Source: Paracoccaceae bacterium (GTDB taxonomy: Bacteria; Pseudomonadota; Alphaproteobacteria; Rhodobacterales; Rhodobacteraceae). Taken from it: a stretch of 64,000 bases of DNA. The notes under the pieces were generated by a model. That model was not told the DNA's origin. It worked only from the letters and a program-made list of their open reading frames with translations, and did not search any database. Made by a program: the position numbers and the translations under genes. Shown here one piece after another: positions 45,889 through 54,841 of this stretch; the stretch's first letter is position 1; every line of letters starts with the position of its first letter. The stretch spans positions 62,001-126,000 of the forward strand of contig JASJAR010000005.1 in NCBI GenBank assembly GCA_030066905.1, in the 5' to 3' direction.

Positions 45889-46790
45889 AGATCGCCCTGA
45901 TGGCCCGCAACCCCAATCTCTATTCGCACCAACGCCTCGTCGAGGCGGCCGAGGCGAAGGGTCACGAGATCCGCATCATCAATACGCTGCGCTGCTACAT
46001 GAACATCGCGTCGCGGCGCCCTGCAATCTACTACAACGGCGAGAAGCTCACCGGGTTCGACGCCGTCATCCCCCGGATCGGCGCCTCGGTGACCTTCTAC
46101 GGCACTGCGGTCTTGCGTCAGTTTGAGATGATGGGGGTTTACCCTCTGAACGAAAGCGTCGCCATCGGCCGGTCGCGCGACAAGCTGCGGTCCTTGCAGC
46201 TTTTGGCCCGCGACGGGGTGGGGCTGCCGGTGACGACCTTTGCCCACGACCCCAAACAGACCGAAGAGGTCCTGAAGCTCGCCGGCGGGGCGCCGGTGGT
46301 GGTGAAACTCCTCGAAGGCACCCAAGGGCTCGGGGTGGTGCTCGCCGATACCGAACGCTCCGCGAAGTCGGTGATCGAGGCGTTCCGGGCGACGAACACC
46401 AACATCCTCGTTCAGGAATTCATCAAGGAGGCCGGCGGCACGGACATCCGGGCCATCGTGATCGGCGGCCGGGTCGTCGCAGCGATGAAGCGGACCGGGG
46501 CGGAAGGCGAGTTCCGCTCGAACCTCCACCGCGGCGGCTCGGCCGAAGTCATCAGGCTTTCCCCCGAGGAGCGCTCGACGGCCGTTCGGGCCGCCAAATC
46601 CATGGGCCTCAATGTCTGCGGGGTGGACATGCTCCGGGCGAACCACGGGGCGGTGGTGATGGAGGTCAATTCCTCGCCCGGCCTCGAGGGGGTCGAAAAG
46701 GCCACCGGGCTCGACATTGCCGGCAAGATCATCGTCTTCATCGAGAAGAACGCCAAACCCGGCGCGACGCGGACGAAGGGCAAGGGCTGA
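45885..46790 (+). CDS. rimK: RimK-type alpha-L-glutamate ligase
   Basis: ATP-grasp ligase of 301 aa that adds glutamate residues to the C-terminus of a protein, classically ribosomal protein S6. [20 protein letters not shown] starts the pre-ATP-grasp domain. The ATP-grasp core has [47 protein letters not shown] and [13 protein letters not shown], all matching RimK. Coupled to both neighbours by overlaps. Its substrate here has not been shown to be S6. Confidence 0.9.
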   Translation: MKIALMARNPNLYSHQRLVEAAEAKGHEIRIINTLRCYMNIASRRPAIYYNGEKLTGFDAVIPRIGASVTFYGTAVLRQFEMMGVYPLNESVAIGRSRDKLRSLQLLARDGVGLPVTTFAHDPKQTEEVLKLAGGAPVVVKLLEGTQGLGVVLADTERSAKSVIEAFRATNTNILVQEFIKEAGGTDIRAIVIGGRVVAAMKRTGAEGEFRSNLHRGGSAEVIRLSPEERSTAVRAAKSMGLNVCGVDMLRANHGAVVMEVNSSPGLEGVEKATGLDIAGKIIVFIEKNAKPGATRTKGKG

Positions 46791-47833
46791 TGGCCCGCCG
46801 GCCGGGGTTTCCCATCGGCGGCAGGGTCGTCGCCCCCGGCAAGGCCGCCACGATCGATCTGCCGGTGAGCATGATGTCAGACCACACGCCGGTGCACATG
46901 TCGGTTCATGTCCGGCACGGCAAGTCGGAGGGGCCGACGCTTTTCGTGAGCGCCGGCGTCCACGGCGACGAGGTGATCGGGATCGAGATCATCCGCCGCC
47001 TCCTGCGCGCCTCGAAGCTCAGGTCGATGAAAGGCACGCTGATCGCAGTGCCGATCGTCAATTCCTTGGGCTTTCTCAACCGCTCGCGTTATCTGCCCGA
47101 CCGGCGCGACCTCAACCGATGTTTTCCGGGCAGCGAGGAAGGGTCGCTGGCCGCGCGGTTGGCGCATCTGTTCCTGACCGAGATCGTCGCCCGGGCCGAC
47201 CTCGGCATCGACCTGCATTCCGCCGCCATCCACCGGATGAACTACCCGCAGATCCGCTTGGCGGAAGAAAACGGCGATCTGCGGCGGTTGGGCGATGCGT
47301 TCGGTGCGCCGATCATCATTCAGTCGCCCCATCGCGACGGTTCGCTGCGCAAGGCCGCCGCCGCCCATGACACGCCGGTGCTGCTCTACGAGGCGGGCGA
47401 GGCGCTGCGGTTCGACGAGGTGTCGGTGCGCGTCGGGCTCGCCGGTATCCTGCGGGTGATGCGTGAACTCGGCATGGTGTCGGGCCGGGGCATCGCGCCA
47501 CCGAAGTCGCCACCGCAGTTCGCCACATCGAGCAAGTGGCTCCGCGCCCCCATCGGCGGGCTTTTCCGGGCCTTTCGTTCGGGTGGCCATCCGGTGCGGC
47601 GGGGCGACCTTCTGGGGTCGGTGGCGGACCCTTTCGGCGAGGTCGAAGAGAGCATTGTCGCCCCGTTCAGCGGCATCATCGTTGGCCGGGCGGTGATGCC
47701 GGTCGTCAACGAGGGCGACGCGGTGTTCCACCTCGCCCGGGTCGCGTCGGTGGCCCGGGCCGAGGATGCGCTGGAAGACCATTCCGCCCAACTCGCCGCC
47801 GACCCGATGTTCGACGAAGACGAGATCATCTGA
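46790..47833 (+). CDS. succinylglutamate desuccinylase/aspartoacylase-family metallohydrolase
   Basis: A zinc carboxypeptidase-like (M14 fold) protein of 347 aa. The zinc ligands are the H and E of SAGVHGDEVIGIEI and the His of DLGIDLHSAAIHR. NRCFPGSEEGSLAARLAHL matches the AstE/AspA substrate region. The C-terminal part (about 245-330) resembles a biotinyl/lipoyl-like barrel (SIVAPFSGIIVGRAVMPVVN). The ATG overlaps the rimK stop by one base. The operon suggests it removes glutamates or processes a RimK product, rather than working in arginine breakdown; no other ast gene is present. Confidence 0.8.
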   Translation: MARRPGFPIGGRVVAPGKAATIDLPVSMMSDHTPVHMSVHVRHGKSEGPTLFVSAGVHGDEVIGIEIIRRLLRASKLRSMKGTLIAVPIVNSLGFLNRSRYLPDRRDLNRCFPGSEEGSLAARLAHLFLTEIVARADLGIDLHSAAIHRMNYPQIRLAEENGDLRRLGDAFGAPIIIQSPHRDGSLRKAAAAHDTPVLLYEAGEALRFDEVSVRVGLAGILRVMRELGMVSGRGIAPPKSPPQFATSSKWLRAPIGGLFRAFRSGGHPVRRGDLLGSVADPFGEVEESIVAPFSGIIVGRAVMPVVNEGDAVFHLARVASVARAEDALEDHSAQLAADPMFDEDEII

Positions 47834-47871
47834 AGCTTTCGATGGACCGGCGACGTACCGCCCCCCGGGCG

Positions 47872-48387
47872 TCAGGCCGCCACGGTCTCCGTCACCAGCC
47901 CGTCTCCCCTGAGAAGCTCTTTCACCCGCACATCCTCGGTGCCGAAGGCGCGCTTCAACACCGGCACCGCGAGATGCGGCGCGGCATCGCCGCACATGAA
48001 GACGTCGAATGCGCCATAACCGATCTCGGGCCAGGTGTGCACCGAGATGTGGCTCTCAGCGAGCACAGCGACGCCGGACACCCCTTGCGGGCTGAACTTG
48101 TGGGTGTGGATGTGCAGAAGCGTCGCGCCGCAAGCGTCAACGCAGTCGCGGAACGCCTGTTCGATCCGCGCCTCGTCGTCGAGCCCGCGGCCGTTCACCA
48201 CCTCGATGATGAGATGAGTGCCGGCAAAAACACGGCCGTCGCGGCGAATGAAATGATCCCCGCGCGAGTCGTCGAAAAGATCGCGGGTCGCGATTACGGG
48301 TGCAGCGTCTTCGCTGCGGAGGTCTTCCGCATGGGCGCCTGTCTCCAGACCGATCCCCAGTTGGAAGAGGTTGGCGCCATCGTGCAT
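47872..48387 (-). CDS. speD: S-adenosylmethionine decarboxylase proenzyme
   Basis: Makes decarboxylated SAM for spermidine synthesis. The 171-aa proenzyme is predicted to cleave itself at E111/S112 in VLAESHISVHTWPE, turning the Ser into a pyruvoyl group; the catalytic Cys is in VFMCGDAAPH. It is of the short bacterial type (about 120 core residues) but carries an N-terminal extension of about 50 residues. ATG at 48387. It is convergent with the astE-like gene and divergent from rplM. Confidence 0.9.
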   Translation of the reverse strand: MHDGANLFQLGIGLETGAHAEDLRSEDAAPVIATRDLFDDSRGDHFIRRDGRVFAGTHLIIEVVNGRGLDDEARIEQAFRDCVDACGATLLHIHTHKFSPQGVSGVAVLAESHISVHTWPEIGYGAFDVFMCGDAAPHLAVPVLKRAFGTEDVRVKELLRGDGLVTETVAA

Positions 48388-48690
48388 GGGGCTCCCCTTC
48401 GTTCCAGTAGATGTCCAGAGGCCCTTAGCGCCCCCCGGTTACTCCCGGGTTGGGATCGGTACCTCAATCGTGCGAAGGCGACTTAAGAGCGGCACGGATT
48501 CGGATCAAGCGAAATCTTCGCCTTTCGCAACCGGTCCTGTCGCTGACGCCGCAAGATTCTGGGGTATATTATTACCTTATTAGTAAGCACCTGAAGTTAC
48601 GAACATAAATCGAGTGTGCCGCCCTTGACCTGAAGCGGGAATTCCTTAGAACCCCGCCATCCGGTTTCCCTTCCGACATGGGCAGAACAC
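48388..48690. other. 303-base divergent region between speD and rplM
   Basis: No gene. An A/T-rich segment near 48560-48595 stands out and may be the speD promoter or an UP-like element. The rplM promoter candidate lies at 48625-48652. I see no recognisable L13 leader structure. Confidence 0.4.
48625..48652 (+). promoter_or_regulatory. probable promoter of rplM-rpsI
   Basis: TTGACC at 48625-48630 and TAGAAC at 48647-48652 with a 16-base spacer, 38 bases before the rplM ATG. Confidence 0.45.
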
Positions 48691-49152
48691 ATGAAAACCT
48701 ACACCGCTACACCGGCGGAGATCGACAAGAAGTGGATCCTGATCGACGCTGAAGGCGTCGTTCTGGGCCGCCTTGCCTCGATCGTCGCCAATCGCCTGCG
48801 TGGCAAGCACAAGGCGACGTTCACTCCGCATATGGATATGGGCGACAACGTCATCGTCATCAACGCCGACAAGGTACAGCTCACTGGCAACAAGCGCGAC
48901 AAGCCGAACTACTGGCACACGGGTTACCCGGGCGGGATCAAGAGCCGTACGACGGGGCAGATCCTCGAAGGCGCGCACCCTGAGCGGGTGGTGACGCAGG
49001 CGGTCAAGCGGATGCTTCCGGGCAATCGCCTAAGTCGCAAACAGATGACCAACCTCAGGGTCTATGCAGGGTCCGCCCACCCCCATGAGGCCCAGAACCC
49101 CGACGTTCTGGACGTGAGATCCATGAATGCCAAGAACACCCGGAGCGCGTGA
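48691..49152 (+). CDS. rplM: 50S ribosomal protein L13
   Basis: A 153-aa ribosomal protein with [59 protein letters not shown] and [16 protein letters not shown]. Standard partner of rpsI, whose start overlaps its stop. Confidence 0.97.
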   Translation: MKTYTATPAEIDKKWILIDAEGVVLGRLASIVANRLRGKHKATFTPHMDMGDNVIVINADKVQLTGNKRDKPNYWHTGYPGGIKSRTTGQILEGAHPERVVTQAVKRMLPGNRLSRKQMTNLRVYAGSAHPHEAQNPDVLDVRSMNAKNTRSA

Positions 49153-49634
49153 TGGCTGACGAACTGAATTCTCTCGAAGAGCTCGCCTCGGTGGCGGAAA
49201 CGCCTGCGGCGGAGACGCTTGCGCCGGCCGAGCCCCAGCGCGACGATCTTGGCCGGTCCTACGCGACCGGCAAACGGAAGGATGCCGTCGCTCGGGTCTG
49301 GATCAGGCCCGGCTCCGGTAAGGTCACGGTAAACGGCAAGGACATGGATGCCTATTTCGCCAGGCCGGTCTTGCAGATGATCCTGCGCCAGCCGTTCCAG
49401 GTGGCCGGGGTGGAAGGTGAGTTCGACGTTCAGGCAACCGTGAAGGGCGGCGGGCTTTCGGGCCAGGCCGGTGCCGTCAAGCACGGGATCTCGAAGGCAC
49501 TTCAGCTCTATGAGCCGTCGCTCCGTCCGGCTTTGAAGGCCGCGGGCTTTCTCACCCGCGACAGCCGCGTCGTCGAACGCAAGAAATACGGCAAGGCGAA
49601 GGCCCGCAAGAGCTTCCAGTTCTCCAAGCGCTAG
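49152..49634 (+). CDS. rpsI: 30S ribosomal protein S9
   Basis: A 160-aa protein with a non-conserved acidic N-terminus of about 35 residues, then [42 protein letters not shown] and the basic tail ending [11 protein letters not shown], which reaches the P-site tRNA. ATG at 49152 overlaps the rplM stop by one base; a GTG one codon earlier is the alternative. Confidence 0.97.
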   Translation: MADELNSLEELASVAETPAAETLAPAEPQRDDLGRSYATGKRKDAVARVWIRPGSGKVTVNGKDMDAYFARPVLQMILRQPFQVAGVEGEFDVQATVKGGGLSGQAGAVKHGISKALQLYEPSLRPALKAAGFLTRDSRVVERKKYGKAKARKSFQFSKR

Positions 49635-49659
49635 CCAAAAGGCGCACGGGACGAGGGAT

Positions 49660-49688
49660 GGGCGCGAACTTCGGTTCGCGCCCGTTTT
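49660..49688 (+). terminator. intrinsic terminator of rplM-rpsI
   Basis: GGGCGCGAAC at 49660-49669 pairs perfectly with GTTCGCGCCC at 49674-49683 around a TTCG tetraloop, followed by GTTTT. It is the strongest terminator in the window. Confidence 0.85.
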
Positions 49689-49827
49689 CCATTGTGGGCA
49701 GGGTCGCACCCCAGGCCGCCACGATCTTTCCGCATCTCGGCCACAGCAACGTCGATTCGCTGGCGTCTTCTCAAGACGCATAGTCGTCTCGCCGAAAAGG
49801 CGGCAGAGGACGAAGCCCGGAGGAGAG

Positions 49828-51804
49828 ATGCGGTACAGACCGGAGATAGACGGCCTCCGCGCCGTCGCCGTGATCCCGGTGATTCTGTTCCATGCCGGCT
49901 TCGGGGCCTTCGGCGGCGGCTTCGTCGGCGTCGACGTGTTTTTCGTGATCAGCGGGTTTCTCATAACAAGCCTGATCCTGGGCGAGCTCGACGGGGGCCG
50001 GTTCTCCCTCCTTCGCTTCTACGAGCGACGCGCGCGGCGGATCCTGCCGGCGCTCTTTGTGGTGATGCTGGCCTGCCTTCCCTTCGCCTATCTCTGGATG
50101 TCGCCGAGCCAGCTACAGGATTTCGCCCAGAGCCTGATCGCGGTCGTGCTCTTCGGGTCGAACCTCCTGTTCTGGCAGGAGCAAGGGTACTTCGCCGCCG
50201 CCGCAGAGCTGAAACCGCTCCTTCACACCTGGAGTCTCGCCGTCGAAGAGCAGTACTACCTCGTTTTTCCATTGTTTCTGCTGGCGATCTGGCGTTCGGG
50301 TCGCGATCGGGCCTTCCGTGCGGTCGTTGCCATCGCAGTTCTGAGCCTCGCGTTGTCGGAATGGGGGTGGAGAAACAGCCCCGGAGCAAACTTCTATCTC
50401 CTGCCAACCCGGGCCTGGGAGCTCCTCGCCGGGTCGATCTGCGCGTTCCTGTACGTCGGAAGCGCGCGCCGCCCGAACGGCCCCCTTGCCGCACTCGGTC
50501 TGGCCATGATCGTGGCGGCGATCTTCATCTTCGATGAGAAGACGCCGTTCCCGAGCCTCTATGCCCTTGTGCCTGTTACAGGAACCGCGCTGATTCTCCT
50601 CTTTGCGTCTGAAAACAGCGGGGTGGCGCGGGTATTGTCGCTGCGCCCGGTCGTGGCGGTGGGGCTGGTTTCCTACAGCGCCTATCTCTGGCACCAGCCG
50701 CTTTTCGCATTCGCCCGACTACGCAGCCTCGGGGAGCCGGCGCCGATACTGATGGGCGGCCTCGCCGTCGCCGCGCTTGGGCTCGCCTGGCTGTCCTGGC
50801 GATTTATCGAGCAGCCCTTCCGGCGGCGGGATACGCCGCTTCTGCCGGCCCGCCGCCAGGTTTTCGCCGCTAGCGCCGCGGCGGCGACCCTGATTGCGGC
50901 GATCGGCGCGGCAGGCCAGTTCGGCAAGGGGTTCCACTGGCGGATCAGCGATGCCGATCTGGAGCTTTATGCCACGGCGATCCCCAGCCCCAAACGCGGT
51001 GCCTGCCATTACGACCGCTGGCATCGGTTCGCTGCGGAGGATTCCTGCATCTACCCCGTTAGCGATGCCCGGGTCGCCGTTTATGGCGATTCGCACGGCG
51101 TCGAACTGGCCTATGTTCTGGCTGCCGCGCTGGAGCCGTCGGAGCGCGCGCTTGTTCATTTCACCATCAGCCAGTGCTTTGCAAGCTACGGCCGGACGAC
51201 CGAGCCCTATTGCGACGATTTCTACCAAAGCCGCCTCGACTACGTCATGAACGCGCCCGAGATCGAGGACGTGGTGCTGGCCTTCCGGGCCGAAGACGGT
51301 GGTCGACAAGCGGCGGACGCGATCGTCGATCTGGCGAATTTCCTCGACGGCAGAGGTAAGCATGTCGTTCTCGTCCTCCAGGCGCCACGGCTCGAGGTCG
51401 ATGTCTCCAACTACCTGATGAAGGCCGTGGTCAGCGGGCAGCGGGACGTGCCCTCGATCTCCCGGGGGGACTGGAGCGCGGTGAACGCCCATGTTTACGA
51501 CGCGCTCCCCCGGTTGCGGGCGGGTGTCGCGGTCGTCGACCTTGCAGACGCATTCTGCTACGGCGACACCTGTTTTGCGGTCCGGGACGGCGAAGCCCTC
51601 TACTTCGACGACGACCACATGTCGCTGAGCGGCGCAGCCAGGGCGGCACCGCTGGTTCTCGACGAAATCGGGCGGGAGCGGACCGGCGCTCAGCCGGTCG
51701 ATGCGGAGGCGGCGAGATCGGCGGCGTTCAGCAGCGTCACTTCCCGTTGCGGGAACGGGATCGAGATGCCGTGTTCCCTGAAGGCATCCCAAAGCGCCAG
51801 ATAG
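49828..51804 (+). CDS. acyltransferase-3 / SGNH-domain O-acyltransferase (OafA-like)
   Basis: Membrane enzyme of 658 aa that O-acetylates a surface polysaccharide. The N-terminal acyltransferase-3 domain starts YRPEIDGLRAVAVIPVILFH with about ten membrane helices to residue 365, including the RRARRILPAL and HTWSLAVEEQYYLVFP motifs. The C-terminal periplasmic SGNH domain has VYGDSHGVEL and the DxxH of YFDDDHMSLSG. The last about 30 residues are unlike the family and lie over the 3' end of the minus-strand mscS gene, a 115-base antisense overlap. ATG at 49828 follows GGAGGAGAG. Confidence 0.88.
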   Translation: MRYRPEIDGLRAVAVIPVILFHAGFGAFGGGFVGVDVFFVISGFLITSLILGELDGGRFSLLRFYERRARRILPALFVVMLACLPFAYLWMSPSQLQDFAQSLIAVVLFGSNLLFWQEQGYFAAAAELKPLLHTWSLAVEEQYYLVFPLFLLAIWRSGRDRAFRAVVAIAVLSLALSEWGWRNSPGANFYLLPTRAWELLAGSICAFLYVGSARRPNGPLAALGLAMIVAAIFIFDEKTPFPSLYALVPVTGTALILLFASENSGVARVLSLRPVVAVGLVSYSAYLWHQPLFAFARLRSLGEPAPILMGGLAVAALGLAWLSWRFIEQPFRRRDTPLLPARRQVFAASAAAATLIAAIGAAGQFGKGFHWRISDADLELYATAIPSPKRGACHYDRWHRFAAEDSCIYPVSDARVAVYGDSHGVELAYVLAAALEPSERALVHFTISQCFASYGRTTEPYCDDFYQSRLDYVMNAPEIEDVVLAFRAEDGGRQAADAIVDLANFLDGRGKHVVLVLQAPRLEVDVSNYLMKAVVSGQRDVPSISRGDWSAVNAHVYDALPRLRAGVAVVDLADAFCYGDTCFAVRDGEALYFDDDHMSLSGAARAAPLVLDEIGRERTGAQPVDAEAARSAAFSSVTSRCGNGIEMPCSLKASQSAR

Positions 51805-53029
51805 ACATTGCCGCGGATATTGGTGAGCCCCCCGGTCGGGTCGCGGATCCAGAACCGCAGGATGTAGTCGACTGAACTGTCGCCGAACCCGGTGACATGG
51901 CAGACCGGGGGTCGGACCGACAGCACGCGATCCACAGCACTCGCGGCCTCGACGGCGATCCGGCGCACCAGATGCGGATCGTCCGAATAGGCGGTTCCAA
52001 AGAAGATATCGAGCCGGACGAAATCGTTCGAATGGGACCAGTTCACCACTTGCCCTGTGATGAGGTCCTCGTTCGGGATCAGGTATTCCTTGCCGTCCCT
52101 GGTGGTGATCGAGACATAGCGGGCGCCAAGCGAGTTAATCCAGCCGAAGGTCTCGCCGAGCGAGATGACGTCGCCGGGCTTGATCGACTTGTCGAGAAGG
52201 ATGATGAACCCGAGACGAGGTTCGCGACGACCTTCTGGAGCCCGAAGCCGAGCCCGACGCCGATGGCGCCTGAGAGTACCGCGAGACCCGTGAGGTCGAT
52301 GCCGGAAGCGCGCAGGCCGATGAAGACGGCGAGGCCGAAAAACGCGATCTGCAGGAGCTTGACGAGAAGCACCCGCATCGATGGGGACATCTCCTCGCTT
52401 GCCTCGATCCGCGAGGCTGCGCTGCGTGAGGCGAAACTCGCCAGAAAGAACAGAAGGCCGAGGGTGAAGGCCGCCTGGATGACGAGCCAGGCCGAGACCC
52501 GGAGCTCGCCGAGATTGATCGCGAGCCCGTCGAGCACGCTCACCGCCTCCTCGGTCAGCCCGAGGATATTGAGCGTCACGAAGGCCCAGGCCCCGTAGCG
52601 GACCACCGTGCGCACCGGTTTGTTGCGAATGAGGCGTGTGGCCAGAGCGACGACGAGCCATGCCATCGCGAGGTTGGCGATGATCGCCAGCACATAACTC
52701 CGCGACGGCCAGGTGACCTCTCGCATGATCGCGACGGTCGCCGTGATCAGCAGCACGAAGAAGATCGACCGGAGCCGCTTGTGGAGCACAACGAGCACCC
52801 GCATCCGCCAGGTCGGCCAGCCCTCGCGGGTGCGCATCCAGTTGTGCAGCCGGGGGGCCACGAAGGCCCGCAGGAGCTGAGCGGCAACCAAGATGCCGAT
52901 GGCGATGGCGATCTGGTAAGCGACCCAGGGCCGGAGCAGTGTGTCGAGCAGGTTGGTTGCCCAGAGAAAGACGCTCTCGGCAAAGCCAGTGACCTGGCCT
53001 TCCAACTCGGGCGGGACAATCTGCTCCAT
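51690..53029 (-). pseudogene. mechanosensitive channel (MscS family) broken by a frameshift
   Basis: An ATG at 53029 opens a frame with four to five membrane helices that reaches the MscS pore-lining block LSGAIGVGLGFGLQKVVANL. Just after VSG, near 52208-52212, the frame is wrong: the family continuation FIILLDKSIKPGDVISLGET follows in another frame, consistent with one lost base. It runs on through the beta domain (SITTRDGKEYLIPNEDLI) to the normal C-terminus IPFPQREVTLLN and a stop at 51690. The intact protein would be about 446 aa. It is either a recent pseudogene or an assembly error; the rest of both frames is well preserved. Confidence 0.8.
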
Positions 53030-53189
53030 CGGCCTCTCTTTTCGGCTGAGACTGGCATGGGGCAGCGGGGGGCGTAAAGGGCGCAGAGGCGCGGCAATTG
53101 CGGGCGTCTGAGGCGCTGCGAGCGGCGTTTCGCGCTTGTGACCGCCCCGGTTCTCGGCTCAACTGACGCGAAACCGGGGCGGGAGCCGC

Positions 53190-54044
53190 ATGGACACCGA
53201 GGCGAGGCGCGGCCTGTTACTGATCTCTCCGACTGCACTTTACGCGGTCGCACTTCTGGCAATGCCGCTCGCGGCGGTGCTGGCGATCTCCTTTGCCACC
53301 CAGGATTTCCTGACCATCGACTGGACGCCGACGCTGGCCAACTACGCAGAGGCCACCGGCGAGCCGCTCTACCGCCAGCTCCTCCTCCGCTCGGTGCTCA
53401 TCGCCGGCGCGGTCACGCTCGTGACGGTGCTTCTCGCCTTCCCTGTGGCCTATTACGTGAGCTTCTATGTCGCGCCCTCGCGGAAATCGCTCTGGCTCTT
53501 TCTCATCACGATTCCCTTCTGGACGAGCTACCTCATCCGGGTCTTCCTTTGGAAGGTGATCCTCGGCTTCAACGGAGTGTTTAACACCTCGCTCCAAGGG
53601 CTTGGGATTGTTGAGGAACCACTCTCGTTCCTTCTCTACAACGCCAATGCGGTGGTCATCACGCTCGCCCATGCCTTCGCGCCATTCGCGATCCTGCCGA
53701 TCTTCGTCTCGCTCGAACGCATCGACCGGTCGCTTCTGGAGGCCGCTCGCGACCTCGGCGAGACCTATCTGACGACTTTCTTTCGGGTGACCCTGCCTTT
53801 GGCGATGCCCGGGGTGACGGCAGCGGTGCTCATCGTCTTCATCCCCACCATCGGCGATTACGTCACCCCGCGCCTTGTCGGCGGCCCAGACGGGCTGATG
53901 ATCGCCAATATGATCCAAACCCAGTTTCTGAGGCTCAATAACGCGCCTCTGGGCGCAACGCTGGCGGTGCTCTCAATGCTCACGGTGGGGCTCATCTCCA
54001 TCGCCTTCGTGCTTCTGACCCGCCGCTGGGGGCGTACCCAATGA
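53190..54044 (+). CDS. potB: polyamine-type ABC transporter permease PotB
   Basis: A 284-aa permease of the PotB/PotH group. Six membrane helices, with TIPFWTSYLIRVFLWKVILG and the EAA loop LLEAARDLGETYLTTFFRVT. The end overlaps potC (ATGA). The group includes putrescine, spermidine and related organic-cation importers; the substrate cannot be fixed since no binding protein is encoded here. Confidence 0.85.
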   Translation: MDTEARRGLLLISPTALYAVALLAMPLAAVLAISFATQDFLTIDWTPTLANYAEATGEPLYRQLLLRSVLIAGAVTLVTVLLAFPVAYYVSFYVAPSRKSLWLFLITIPFWTSYLIRVFLWKVILGFNGVFNTSLQGLGIVEEPLSFLLYNANAVVITLAHAFAPFAILPIFVSLERIDRSLLEAARDLGETYLTTFFRVTLPLAMPGVTAAVLIVFIPTIGDYVTPRLVGGPDGLMIANMIQTQFLRLNNAPLGATLAVLSMLTVGLISIAFVLLTRRWGRTQ

Positions 54045-54841
54045 CGCTTCGCGCCTATGTCATCGCCTACCTTCTGTTTCTTTACGCGCCGATTGCGCTG
54101 TTGCCGCTATTTGCCTTCAACGATTCCACCATCATCGCCTTCCCACTCGACGCATTCACCACCCGCTGGTTCGCCGAGCTCTGGACGGTTGAGGCGCTCC
54201 ATGCCGCGCTCTGGAACTCGCTCCTGATCGCGGTGGTCTCGACGGTGCTCGCCACTCTTTTGGGCCTTGCCGCGGCGCGGGCGGCCGCGAAGTACCGCTT
54301 TCCGGGCAAGCGCGGGCTGATGGGGATGATTATGCTGCCCCTGATCCTGCCCGAGATCATCGTCGCGGTGTCGCTTCTGGTGGTGGTAATCCAGGTCCTC
54401 GGCTGGCCCCTGTCACGCTGGACGATCGTTGCCGCCCATACGCTCATCTGCATCCCCTTCTCCATCGCGATCCTCAACGGGGCGTTTCAGAACCTCGATG
54501 CGTCGCTCGAGGAGGCCGCCGTCGACCTCGGCGAGAACCGCTGGTCGGCCTTTCGGCTGGTAACTGTGCCGCTGATCGCGCCGGGGATCGTGGCTTCGCT
54601 CCTCGTCGGGTTTACCATCTCCCTCGACGAGTTCATCATCGCCTTCTTTCTCTCCGGCGCCGAGCCGACCCTGCCGGTCTATATCTGGGGACTTCTGCGC
54701 TTTCCCGCCCGGCTGCCGGTAGTCATGGCCCTCGGCACGCTTCTGGTGCTGGCCTCGATCCTGTTGCTGGTGCTTGCCGAGATCATGCGGCGGCGGGGGG
54801 TGGCGCGGGCGGGCCTCAAGGACAAGGGCGGGTTCCTGTGA
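54041..54841 (+). CDS. potC: polyamine-type ABC transporter permease PotC
   Basis: A 266-aa permease of the PotC/PotI group with six helices and the EAA loop LEEAAVDLGENRWSAFRLVT. FNDSTIIAFPLDAFTTRWFA after the first helix is typical of the family. Coupled to potB and potA by four-base overlaps. Confidence 0.85.
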   Translation: MTLRAYVIAYLLFLYAPIALLPLFAFNDSTIIAFPLDAFTTRWFAELWTVEALHAALWNSLLIAVVSTVLATLLGLAAARAAAKYRFPGKRGLMGMIMLPLILPEIIVAVSLLVVVIQVLGWPLSRWTIVAAHTLICIPFSIAILNGAFQNLDASLEEAAVDLGENRWSAFRLVTVPLIAPGIVASLLVGFTISLDEFIIAFFLSGAEPTLPVYIWGLLRFPARLPVVMALGTLLVLASILLLVLAEIMRRRGVARAGLKDKGGFL

